Shown here: one piece after another, positions 23,082 through 32,778 of the stretch
Position numbering within the stretch: position 1 is the stretch's first letter
Layout of the letters: every line of letters starts with the position of its first letter
Origin: Yarrowia lipolytica
Lineage: Eukaryota; Ascomycota; Dipodascomycetes; Dipodascales
DNA: 64,000 nucleotides
Direction of reading: 5' to 3'
Assembly: GCF_001761485.1 (NCBI RefSeq)
Contig: NC_090772.1
Span: forward strand, 1,424,501-1,488,500
Position numbers and translations under genes: made by a program
Notes under the pieces: generated by a model
Database searches by the model: none
Told to the model about the DNA's origin: nothing
What the model saw: only the letters and a program-made list of their open reading frames with translations

Positions 23082-25301
23082 TTAATTCCACAGAGGAACA
23101 GGCTCACCGACAGCCTTGTAGGTGGCAATGAAGTTCACAATGAGAATCAGCAGCAGAGCCACGGCAATAATCAACGGACCAATGGGATTGTCCAGATGCT
23201 TCTCGCTTCGCTGCTTAATATAGTTCAGCCGGCTCATGTAGGTGGACCATCCCCAGATTCCGGAAAACAGAGTCAGCGCAAACAAAGTGTAGGCAACGTA
23301 GGTGGCAACAGACTTGTCGACGGCAGCCTGCACGGAAGAGTACAACGTGAAAGTCAGAGCGGACAGCAGAGTGGTGATATGGAGCCACTTGTTAAAGGTT
23401 CGCTCGTTAGCAAGCCACACCTTGGTCTCGACCTTGACAGGACCGGTGTTTCGGATGAGAACGTCGGGCTTGACAACGCCGGGAGGAAGAACAACTTCCT
23501 CGTCCTCGGAAAGCGCATCGTCCAGCTTGGGACCAAAAGTTCCCAGGAACGGGATCGAGTACTTGTGCTTGAGCGACTTTCGGTTCTTGGGTCGCCCCTC
23601 GTCGTCGTCAGAGTCGGAGTCGTCCTCCATGATGGTCACCTTCTTGGTAGAAAAAGAAGGACCAGCAGGAGTGGTAGCACCCTTTCGGGGAGAAGACACA
23701 GAGGCGGCTCGAGCACGCACAGCGGCAGTCTTGGCCCGCTCCTTGAGTTTCTTAGTCTCCTGCTCAAACGCCTGCTTAGGATCAATTCGGATATCATCCT
23801 CCTCGAGGACAGACAGCCACAGAGGCAGGAAGTTGAGCTTGTCATCCTCACCGTACAGAGAGGCAATACCCTGGATGAACTTGGAAAATTTGGGCACCTC
23901 CTTGACCAGATGCGACGACGTCAGTTCGTCGATCCACTTGCCGTGCTTTCGGTACACAGACGACGAGGTGATGATCGAGTTGCCAGTGTCAGCGGTGTCA
24001 ACACCAGGTCGGTTCTGGACTCGGAACTCCAGAACGGCGTAGGGGAACTTGGAGTACTCGCCCTTCCGCAGCACCTTCTTTGGGTCCGACACGGCGTCGA
24101 TGTCGGTTCGATGCCAGTTGTTGGGGTCTCGGATAGGTCGGTCCTTGTCAAAGGCGTCCTCTTTGATGAAGAGAATGTCATTGTCCATAATGACTCGCAC
24201 TCGGTTGTCACCAGGGATCTGGAAGGCCGTTCGAGTGTACTGAGCTCGGCACACGGGCTGCAGAGAGTTTTCCCGGATAAAGTCCTGGATGTTCTCCACA
24301 GACTTTTCGTAGCCCTCGACTTGATAATCGGGCACGTGCGAAGATTTCATCTTCTGGACAGTCTTCTCCATGTGGTAGGTTCCGTTGATGAAGCCAGCAA
24401 TGTACTTTTCCTTGATGGGGAGTCGCTCATCGCCGCCTGCGATGGAGTGGTCGACGGTTCGCTTCTCAATGTAGATCTGAGAGTCCTCGTCGGAAGTCTT
24501 GCCGGCCCACTTGAGCCGCAGAGAGGGAGAGGTGTCATTCTTTTGTAGCTTACCCTCGTACAGCTCAAAGTCGGAGTTGTCAAAGTAGAGCGACGTCAGG
24601 GTGGGATCAACAGAGTCCTGCGAGTCGTTCTGGTTGTTGTAGACCAGAATGGGAAGGTGACGCAGAATTCGGGTCTTGACCTCCATCAGATTGTCGGAAT
24701 GGACCCAGAACTTGTACGAGGTGTAGTTGAGATCCGAGTCGTTGGTGTATGACGACAACTTGGCGTTGATGGACGCCGACTGGCTCTGGGGAGCCTGTTC
24801 TCGAAGGAACGAGTAGACAGCAGAAAGCCGGTTGATAAGCGGCGAGTAGTCTTCGCTGTGGAAGGGCAGGGCCTTGAGTCGCACCTGCAGCAGAGGCTTA
24901 ACCGAGTACTTGGAGTGTAGTCGGTCGTGCTTCTTGACAATCTTGGTGAAGCCGGTGAAGTTGATTCGGGAGAAGTGCTCGAGCTGCTGGGCGCTCTCAA
25001 GAATGTCCTCGATGGTGTGCTCCAGGTTCACAAGATCAATCTCCTTGACCTCGACAATCTGCTTCTCAATCTCGCCAATGGCGTCGGACAGCTTGTTGTA
25101 CATGTTGGTCTGGAACGAGTACACCTTTTCGAGATCGGAGTCGAGCGCCTGGACGAAGCGGGTCTCGTCGGACTCAGACCACTCCTCCTTGTCGTTGGGC
25201 ACAACATTCTCCCGGAGAAGTCGCTTGAGCGAGTCGTAGTTGATGTAGTGGTCCTTCCACGGCTCGTAGATTTCGTTTTGAAGGCGAACGCCGAAGAGCA
25301 T
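23082..25301 (-). CDS. VTC2: Vacuolar transporter chaperone subunit, Vtc2/Vtc3 type
   Basis: A 739-residue subunit of the VTC complex, which makes polyphosphate from ATP and moves it into the vacuole. Domains in order: an N-terminal SPX inositol-pyrophosphate sensor (MLFGVRLQNEIYEPW at the start, the basic FTGFTKIVKKHDR helix near residue 125), a central tunnel-type polymerase-like domain (about 190-510, with TLYFDNSDFELYEGK and IYIEKRTVD), an acidic SDSDDDE linker, and a C-terminal three-helix DUF202 membrane domain. The start MLFGV matches yeast Vtc2/Vtc3 rather than Vtc4, so I take it as the regulatory, not the catalytic, subunit. I cannot separate Vtc2 from Vtc3. The start lies immediately after a perfect CTAACCCAG acceptor, suggesting a leader intron. 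An alternative in-frame ATG at 25379 would lie inside that intron. Confidence 0.92.
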   Translation of the reverse strand: MLFGVRLQNEIYEPWKDHYINYDSLKRLLRENVVPNDKEEWSESDETRFVQALDSDLEKVYSFQTNMYNKLSDAIGEIEKQIVEVKEIDLVNLEHTIEDILESAQQLEHFSRINFTGFTKIVKKHDRLHSKYSVKPLLQVRLKALPFHSEDYSPLINRLSAVYSFLREQAPQSQSASINAKLSSYTNDSDLNYTSYKFWVHSDNLMEVKTRILRHLPILVYNNQNDSQDSVDPTLTSLYFDNSDFELYEGKLQKNDTSPSLRLKWAGKTSDEDSQIYIEKRTVDHSIAGGDERLPIKEKYIAGFINGTYHMEKTVQKMKSSHVPDYQVEGYEKSVENIQDFIRENSLQPVCRAQYTRTAFQIPGDNRVRVIMDNDILFIKEDAFDKDRPIRDPNNWHRTDIDAVSDPKKVLRKGEYSKFPYAVLEFRVQNRPGVDTADTGNSIITSSSVYRKHGKWIDELTSSHLVKEVPKFSKFIQGIASLYGEDDKLNFLPLWLSVLEEDDIRIDPKQAFEQETKKLKERAKTAAVRARAASVSSPRKGATTPAGPSFSTKKVTIMEDDSDSDDDEGRPKNRKSLKHKYSIPFLGTFGPKLDDALSEDEEVVLPPGVVKPDVLIRNTGPVKVETKVWLANERTFNKWLHITTLLSALTFTLYSSVQAAVDKSVATYVAYTLFALTLFSGIWGWSTYMSRLNYIKQRSEKHLDNPIGPLIIAVALLLILIVNFIATYKAVGEPVPLWN

Positions 25302-25884
25302 CTGGGTTAGCGGGGTTCTTTGCTTGAGGGTTTCTAGCCGACCGAAGCTCGGTTGGACGAGACTCAAGGAGTAGAGCATCCTCGGCACCCCGAGGACATG
25401 ATTGGCTAGTCACAGACGAGTTGAACAATAATAACGACATGTCAAACCAGCAACTAAAGTGGATAGTTCTGGTGGACACAGATGCAGGGACCAGGATCAC
25501 AGCAAGGGTATATGAACAGCGTCGGGGAAGATGTGAGATGTGGTCGGACATCGAGTTTTCTTGGGAGTCGCATACATGTACGCAGTCACCCCCACTACCA
25601 CATGGAACACTGTACCGCAAGGACACTGTAGTTCCATGAGACATACCTGGATTCAGGAAATGGTTGTACGAGGAGACCACAGTCGAGATACGAGGCACTG
25701 GCATCAACAGCTCCGACACAAACCACTGGCGTCAGCTGTCGACACCATGGCCGCCATGTTTCTGTGTTTTGCTACCGTTGCCATGTCTCTCTGTCATCAA
25801 CACCTCGCCCCTGTGCACTCCGTCATCAACACCTCGCCCCTGTGCACTCCGTCTGTGTCACTAACCCCCCAACGTCATACTCAC
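25302..25884 (-). other. Candidate 583-base leader intron of the VTC gene
   Basis: On the minus strand GTGAGTATGA begins at 25884 and CGCTAACCCAG ends at 25302, directly before the ATG. Both match the Yarrowia intron consensus. The upstream exon would be non-coding, because the frame just before the donor ends in TGA. This is inference; no other donor of that strength was seen nearby. Confidence 0.45.
25790..25853. repeat. Direct duplication of about 29 bases
   Basis: The segment beginning GTCATCAACACCTCGCCCC and ending CACTCC occurs twice back to back. It falls inside the candidate VTC leader intron. Confidence 0.8.
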
Positions 25885-25885
25885 T

Positions 25886-27143
25886 TTCAATACGGTTCTG
25901 ATGATGAAGAGGAATTGTCGTCGACAGTGTCCCCCAAGTTTAGTGGTTGGCGGTGCATAAAGTTTGTGTTAGTGTCGACAAAAGGCCGATTTGGCACTAG
26001 CGGAAAAGCGCCGATGAAGAGACGTTTTGAGCGCCTAATTTTGACACAACGACTCCAAAGGCCCGCAGCTGTGTTTCGCCGTTTTCCGAATGCCGACATC
26101 TGTCCTCAAAGGCCCTATTCGACGACCTTCAACAGCTCCCCGCCACTGCCGCAAGATGCCAATATAGTTTTCGTATCTGACAGAAAGTATCACGGGCAGG
26201 AATAGGACCCAGTCATAACAGACACTTATAACGTCGCCGAGAGAAAGGCGAGACGAGATCCAAGATGACCATGACACACTCGAAAACGGGCGACTCCCGG
26301 TCACCGGACAACCCCCCCCCCCCAGAGAGTCACCCAAACATCCTTCGATCGCGGCACCTCCCAAATCGTATCGAAAAACCAACCGAAACTCTGTTCAAAC
26401 TGCATCCTCAAACAAGAAACAAAAGTGATTTTTACAGCTTCAGAAATCCAGAGTGAAGAGCTGAGATGAATACAAGAACAAGACAATAAAACTGATATTG
26501 GCACATTTAAATACAACCCTCCACTCCGAGCCCCACTCAATCACGTGACCCCAAATTCCGGTCCACCACTCTTCTTGGTCAAATCACCTCGCACAATCGT
26601 ACATATCAAATGCAGTTGTCCACCCACGTGTTGGCTCACCACATTCATGATTGGAGGGAGGACGCGACGACATCGGAGGGACCGTGAGAAGTGAGGTTAA
26701 GAGCACAAAAAAGGGGGATTATTAAGTACTTTTGCTGATGAATCCCAAATAGAAGGAGTTGATTTCCCCTGTTATTTTTCCTCCATTTCTGATCTCCTAT
26801 CTTTCCGGACTTATCATATTTCAAATTAAAAATTTAGAAACATCGAAACTCCAACTATTTTTTATTTTTTATTGTTCTAGCAGTGAATTTTATCGAAACT
26901 AAAACAATTATAAAAAATCACACACTAATTAAAATCAATAAAAACACTCAACGAAACCAAACAAGAGAACAAAACTACAGCATTGCTCGTCAAACCACTA
27001 CAAAATCCATATATATCACGTGACTCCCTTACCCTTCTCTCTCCCACCAACACTCTGCTGACTAACAAACTCTAGACTGCAGAAAACTTCACGTGACGGC
27101 TCCATCTCATCTCATCTCACCAGCACCACCACATTACACAAGA
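25886..27143. other. Divergent promoter region between VTC and Sm-G genes
   Basis: Contains a run of 11 C near 26310, CACGTGA sites near 26543, 27018 and 27092, and AT-rich DNA at 26800-26980. No other gene is supported. Confidence 0.55.
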
Positions 27144-27923
27144 ATGGGAACCAGCGTTCCGGAGCTGAAAAACGTGAGTACGGCAGCTAGCCAGCGGGAT
27201 TATTTTCGGTCACGTGACTAACACAGTACATGGACAAGCGTCTCATTGTCCATCTCAACGGCGAGCGTAAGATCATTGGTGTTTTGCGAGGATATGATGT
27301 GAGTATTGAGGAAGGAGAGTACGATGATGACCGAGGTACTGATGGATAGTCAGATGGAGTAGTGACAGAGTCGAGCTGTTTTGACTAGCGCTGGATTGAG
27401 ATCTGAGATGTGTCTCTACGTCTAGAGACTGACAGGTAGAACGAATCGACTCAACCAGAGCTCTACCACAGAGATATATACCTGGTGGTTGGACTACTGT
27501 CAACAAACTGGATATGAGTTAGCTGGAGACAACTGGACCTCCGCGAATGCCGACACATGTCATTTCAGCTCGTTTCCTACTCGGTCAATTCTTCTCACAT
27601 GTCTGGCTGGTCAACAAAATCCTGCTCTGTCTGAGTTGTTTCTGAACATCATCTGTCTCAATGAACAGCCCGGGCCTTTAATGACTGTCTTCAACGAATC
27701 TAGACACAACGGATTCCGCGCATTATTGGTCTGTCAGCCGATTTTCGACTTCATTCATCTATGATGCTCCCACTACCGCTACGTACTAACTCAGGCATTC
27801 CTAAACATTGTTCTGGAGGAATCTGTGGAGGAAAAGGCCAATGGAGACAAGGTACAGGCCGGCATGGCTGTGATTCGAGGCAACTCTGTGGTCATGCTGG
27901 AGGCCCTTGAACGAATCCAGTAG
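27144..27923 (+). CDS. SMX2: Sm-G core spliceosomal protein, three exons
   Basis: Exons 27144-27173, 27227-27298 and 27795-27923 join to a 76-residue protein. Both introns have GTGAGT donors and CTAAC branch points 2 and 1 bases from the CAG acceptor (ACTAACACAG, ACTAACTCAG), and both are phase 0. The protein starts MGTSVPELKNYMDKRL, has the Sm1 block HLNGERKIIGVLRGYD and the Sm2 block MAVIRGNSVVMLEAL, as in yeast Smx2 and human SNRPG. It forms part of the heptameric ring on U1, U2, U4 and U5 snRNA. The 496-base second intron is long for so small a gene. CACGTG sites lie upstream and inside intron 1, where one overlaps the branch point. Confidence 0.95.
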
Positions 27924-28004
27924 ACCCCGTCTACCTTGTATAATAAATTATTCAGTATTAGCGATGTGAAGGAGATTCTCTAGAGCTGAGGGACACTAGC
28001 GCAG
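27924..28004. terminator. Shared 3' region of convergent genes
   Basis: About 80 bases containing TATAATAAATTATTCAG, an efficiency/positioning-type polyadenylation signal for the Sm-G gene. The facing ORF ends at 28005. Confidence 0.4.
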
Positions 28005-28292
28005 TCAGAAGTAACCCCGCTGGAACTTGAGAGAGAAACGTAAGTAGTACCAGAAGAAAGCTAAGACGACTGGCCCGGTTCGGTTCAGGGCAACAGATCT
28101 GGAAAAAGGGTTCCTTGATAGCTCCAGTTCATTTCTGATTGGCCGCCGGTTGAACACTCGGGACCGAGTCTGCTCCACTGGTACATTCGAGTCGGTATTC
28201 CTGCTTGCCTGAGAAAGAAAGACCTTGAGGATCTTCTTGGTATCCTTGGCGCACCGGTGCTGGGAATCGATGGAAGTCACCGTCGGCTCCAT
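28005..28292 (-). CDS. Small unrecognised protein, convergent to Sm-G
   Basis: A 95-codon ORF from the ATG at 28292 (MEPTVTSIDSQHRCAKDTKK). Codon choice in the first half is typical of local genes (TCC, ATC, AAG, CTC, GTC), which is the main support. The protein is basic and polar, with a hydrophobic C-terminal segment (GPVVLAFFWYYLRFSLKF) ending in FQRGYF, so it could be tail-anchored. I do not recognise a family. It ends 81 bases from the Sm-G stop, a normal convergent arrangement, and a CACGTGA motif lies upstream near 28463. An overlapping open frame at 28277-28582 could mean a different gene structure. Confidence 0.4.
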   Translation of the reverse strand: MEPTVTSIDSQHRCAKDTKKILKVFLSQASRNTDSNVPVEQTRSRVFNRRPIRNELELSRNPFSRSVALNRTGPVVLAFFWYYLRFSLKFQRGYF

Positions 28293-29749
28293 ATAGCCCA
28301 AGTCCACTCGGGATTAGAAACAGCTGTAGCAACAGAAATCCCACTTTGAATGTCAGTGAGACCCTCAAGCAATTTTGGCGGAACCAACAGCAATCTCAGC
28401 AGCGCCGAAGTAGGAGATCGCCTAAGAACTAAAGAGGGGAGGCTGGCCAATCCATGAGAGCACGTGATAAAATTCAAAGCGGTCACATGTTGCAGCTCTA
28501 GGCGAGCACGTGATGACCAGGACGACAAATGAAAGGGTGAAAGAGAGAAGAGGAAGATTCGAAGCATGACAATGACAAACAATCTTCCCTCAAAGTCTCG
28601 TGATGAGAAAATCCCACAATCTGTTCCAAATGGTCCAGCTGGTTTCGAGATGGTGGTAATGTTGGTGAATGGGGCTGTGAGGGCTCAGCGAGAGCAGAAC
28701 ATGTAATGTGATATATCACGTGAGTTTCCAAGTCCGCCTACTGAGCTTTATCTCTCTGTTGACATCGATTCCGATCTGGTGGATCCTGTGGACTGGAAAC
28801 GTACTGGTTGTTAGGTGGAAGCCATGCTGATCATTATGAACCTGACTCTCTGGAGGTTTTAGTCGAGTGTAACAAGTTAGGAAGAGAGTCCATCAAAAAT
28901 TATTCAGCATCTTTCCAAGTACCCAGTCCCTAGATATGTAGAAGTATTTGGTCACGGTAGGCGTGCCGTATCGACCGGGCTGTAGTCTGTAGAGACGAAC
29001 TTACTAGGATACCAGAACAGGGTCTACTGTCATTTGGTCTTCTGAGAGTTGGGGTTCTGTCCAGAGCTGGTAGAAGATTGATAACTTGCCCCAGATTCTG
29101 TCTGCGTCTCGACCAATGGCCATCTTATGTTAAGGGTTCATGTCTTCAGGCAAGGTCATCGAGTCACCATAGATGATCCCCCACCAGTGTCGCCGACGAA
29201 ACACCCGGTCGATTCAACGCTAGACAATCCGTCGACGATGTTTTACTCCGTTTTGCAGCGGCTCAAATAACCGCCCCACCAGTCTCTGACATGAGCATAT
29301 GGACATCGGAAAACGCTGTAGAACATTGTAAAACAGAGAGAAACCGACAATAAAACACAGGACTTTGTTTCTGTTACTTTCTCTCAACTCATCCTCAACT
29401 GAGTAGGTCTCGACTAGAGAGATCCCCCAACAGCCAGATAGGCAACATACTGATCTGCTCGTTTCAGTAAAGGGTTCCTTCAAGAGTCAATAAGCCTTAG
29501 GAGACAAAACCGCTCCCAGTGGGGAAATACTTGGCCAAGAGCCCCTAGCAGACACTGGAGATGAGAATCCCCCGTTGGGAATCTTTGAGGATTTGTGTCA
29601 TTAACGACCCAATTGAACCGCTCTGGATACGTCTTATTGAGTCCCCAACACCTGTCAACACCGAATACAAGACAGTCTAACCGCCAGTCGTCGTAGATCT
29701 GTCCTTAAACAGTGCACAACATAACACACCGATCCGAAAGTCCGAAGAC
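28293..29749. other. 1.5 kb intergenic, no gene recognised
   Basis: No convincing coding sequence. CACGTG sites near 28463, 28507 and 28718. The right part (29500-29749) reads through into the retroelement remnant, and its boundary there is not visible. Confidence 0.5.
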
Positions 29750-30488
29750 GTGAGAAGTTCGGAATCTTGCGTCGAAACAAAACTTAAGGACTTGAATCAA
29801 TATGTGGGTGATAGAGAAGAAAAAAAATCGATTGCACTGTCCACTGCTGAAGCCGAGTGCATGGCTCTATCTGAGGGTACCAAGACTGCTATGTGGCTAA
29901 CTGAGGTCTATCAAGACTTCGGTATTCCCATGGAACCTAAAGCTGTTGGGATCCTAGTTGACAACCAAGCAGCGATGCATATTTCTAACTATCCCCAGTT
30001 CTATCCACGAACCAAGCTCATCAAGCGACGATATCACTTTATCAAAGAAGCTGTGAATAATAGCGAGATTACTGTGTCATTTGTGGGGGCTGGCAACCAA
30101 CTCGCTGATTTTCTTACAAACCCACTTGTCTGGACCACTCTCAATCCTACTCTCCTAAAGATTGGAATGAATGCAAAGACTGGATGTAGTTGACACTTTT
30201 AACGAACCAGCCTAGAGGGATATTCAAGATCATAAGTATTATTGATGAGATATAGTTGATAACAACTTATAACCCACTTCTAGGGACACCACGTTCCATA
30301 GTAGCACACACCCCTCTGGTGTGTGCTTGCTCCTTCACCAGAAAGAGATTCTAGATCAGTGGATAAAACTATCTGCAGAATGGACATCTTGTTTACGACC
30401 CATCTGATTCCTCTCATCACTATATGGTGACTTTTCATCATTATGTGAGTAATTAGCCAGGTATTACCCCACCAGGCATTACCTTCAA
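29750..30488 (+). mobile_element. Ty1/copia-type element remnant: RNase H end plus 3' LTR
   Basis: A fossil of the 3' end of a copia-superfamily LTR retrotransposon. The open part encodes the RNase H region: KSIALSTAEAECMALSEGTK, then the ISNYPQFYPRTKLIKRRYHF and GNQLADFLTNPL motifs typical of copia polyproteins. The LTR-like sequence follows at 30226-30488. Capsid, protease, integrase and most of the reverse transcriptase are absent, so it is broken. Its LTR is clearly diverged from the solo LTR at 14244-14513, suggesting considerable age. Confidence 0.85.
30226..30488 (+). repeat. 3' LTR of the copia-type remnant
   Basis: About 263 bases homologous in reverse complement to 14244-14513. Contains an inverted GCACACACC/GGTGTGTGC hairpin. 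Ends are set by where the two copies stop matching. Confidence 0.7.
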
Positions 30489-32778
30489 CAATAACCCCCA
30501 CCCCACATAAGCGAGAACTTTATAAATTGTTTTTGCATTTTTCCTGCGGCTTATTTTTCGATACGAAATCTTAAATGTTCCAACCTCTTCATTCTGGTGT
30601 CTCTCGATATCCCCCAAAACGCATCCAAATTGAGTTTTTGAGGTTGTTTTTTGGAGAAACAGATGGTATCTGATTACTGAGCAGCTTTTTTTTTCAATGT
30701 GACGGTCAGATTAACTGCAACAGTCGTATGGAGAAGTTGTTGAGTCAATATTATGTGGCATCATTGGTCTCCTACTTCATGTAAAAATAAATATATATGA
30801 ATCTAGCAATATCTTGTTATGGATACCTCATGCTTCGCTTTGTGCCTGTGAACGACTAGCACTACGAGATTCTACTACATCTGCTGCCACAATATCATGA
30901 ATGTAAAGAAATGAAACAATAGCAATGACTCATACAAGCCTTACCAACAGTACATGCTGCTTAAAGCTAGCCATATGAACTTCATCATGATATTACTTCC
31001 TACTCAAGTTGCCTTATTGTTCATCATTTCATTTTTCAAACACTAGTCTTTATGACAGTACCACTATCCGCTCTAAACACAATCATCACATTAATACTTG
31101 ATATTACAAAGTCTAGACTATATGTCACTTTCATTCCTGTAATTATTACATTATCACTTTATCCTTTTTGTATTATTGGAATTGATTGGGATTCTCAAAC
31201 TTGCATTTATGGCATCATTTATGGCATCTCTCTAGATCCACCGGAAAAGTTGCAATCACCCTGATCCATGTGTAGTAACTGGTGGCATAAGCACCAGTCT
31301 CAGTTGTCAGCCACTTTCCTACCAACCTTCAGTCACACCCATCCTCCAGCCACTCCCATCCCCGGTAAAAGGACCGTTGTCATGTTCCAGCTCACTGTGG
31401 CTAACCCGTTGGTGGACATCTTCAACTGGCAAATAAACGGCCAGATGAAGAAAAAGATGATTTTTGCAACACCTGTGATCTGCTATTCAAGCTGTTGGAG
31501 CGAATGATGCCGAGGTGATCGAGAAACATGCTTTTCTCCACCTGTGGTTGGCTGGAACGCTGTATACCTGAGGAAACCAACTGACGCTGTTGCCTGAGAT
31601 CGTCGACTATTTGATGGTCGAAACGTTCAAATAGAGCGACTCAGTGAGGACAAAGTCTGGACAATAGTGTCACAGCAACGACACTGATGCGAAAATGTCC
31701 TTAGCAAGACCGGACTCCTATTTACAACCAGATTACATCTTCTGGCGTTCTCCGGATGTCAAATGAAGGGTACGTGCCAGTTCATCTCGCATCTAATTCT
31801 TCCGGGAAGGTGTCTTTTCAGCTGTCGAGTCTCAAGATCTGTTTCTAGTAGTTCCTAGCGCAATTGAGTGTCTCATGTAGAGCAGTCGCTCTTTCTGTCT
31901 TCTTCGCGGGAACGTCCATCTCATAGAGATTCTCCAAGTCCGCCTGGAGATATGCTACATCTGATTTCTGACTCTATGAATGAAATGTCATCGACGTGTA
32001 GTCCAAGAAGCACTCAAAGTGAAAAGACATGCTCTGTCTGGTACGGTTTTCGTTTGGTGGGTGTGGTGAGTGTAGTATGGTATGACAAGAGGGGTTTCGA
32101 GGTGTTCCAACTCTCAACCGAAAGGGAAACTTATCGTCAATCGACCTCGGTCCGCTCGAAAGGCCGCTAGATCGACTCCGACTAGTAAGAGTGCGCACAT
32201 CTCCGATTAACCAACCGTGCATCGTCATATGAAGGAGAAAACGCCTAGGAATTGAATTGTCTACACGTCTTCGATTGTCACTGCATACCCACTCACCATT
32301 TCAGAAGGAATGTTGAAGGAGTATGCATTGAAAGAACATGACAAGATCTTGGCAGTCTAGCGACACTATTTTTGCTCGTTCAGCTCCACTTGGCATCTGG
32401 TGAAGTTGGTTTGGACATTAGCGGAGTTGATATGTGAGTGTGAGATCCATCTCACAACCCCTTTCGAAATGTTCACTGTTTGTCATCTTACAACTTCCAC
32501 CATATTTACCACTTCACCACTTCACCACTTCACCACTTCACCACTTCACCACTTCACCACTTCACCACTTCACCACTTCACACTTCACCACTTCACTACT
32601 TCACCACTTCATCGCTTCACCACTTCACCACTTCACCACTTCACCACTTCACTACTTCACCACTGCACCACTGCACCACTGCACGAATTGAAACATCTAT
32701 TATATCTATGTGGTCTTTTTCCTCCTCTATACTATAGCTATCCGGTAGCTATGCCTTCTGAATCTCAACGAAATGGGT
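30489..32778. other. 2.3 kb intergenic downstream of HAK1
   Basis: No gene is supported. Contains AT-rich DNA and, at its right end, an 8-base tandem array (32507-32684) next to the 3' end of the potassium transporter gene. Confidence 0.6.
32507..32684 (+). repeat. Tandem array of CTTCACCA
   Basis: About 21 copies of the 8-base unit CTTCACCA with a few variants (CTTCACTA, CTGCACCA). Three units make 24 bases, so all three plus-strand frames read the same eight-residue repeat (HFTTSPLH) and stay open. That makes spurious ORFs of 85-133 codons. Confidence 0.95.

Noticed and set aside
23049-24548. 499-codon plus-strand ORF
   Set aside because: Antisense shadow of the VTC gene.
25540-26205. 221-codon plus-strand ORF
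   Set aside because: Runs through the 29-base duplication and the putative VTC leader intron; no recognisable protein features.
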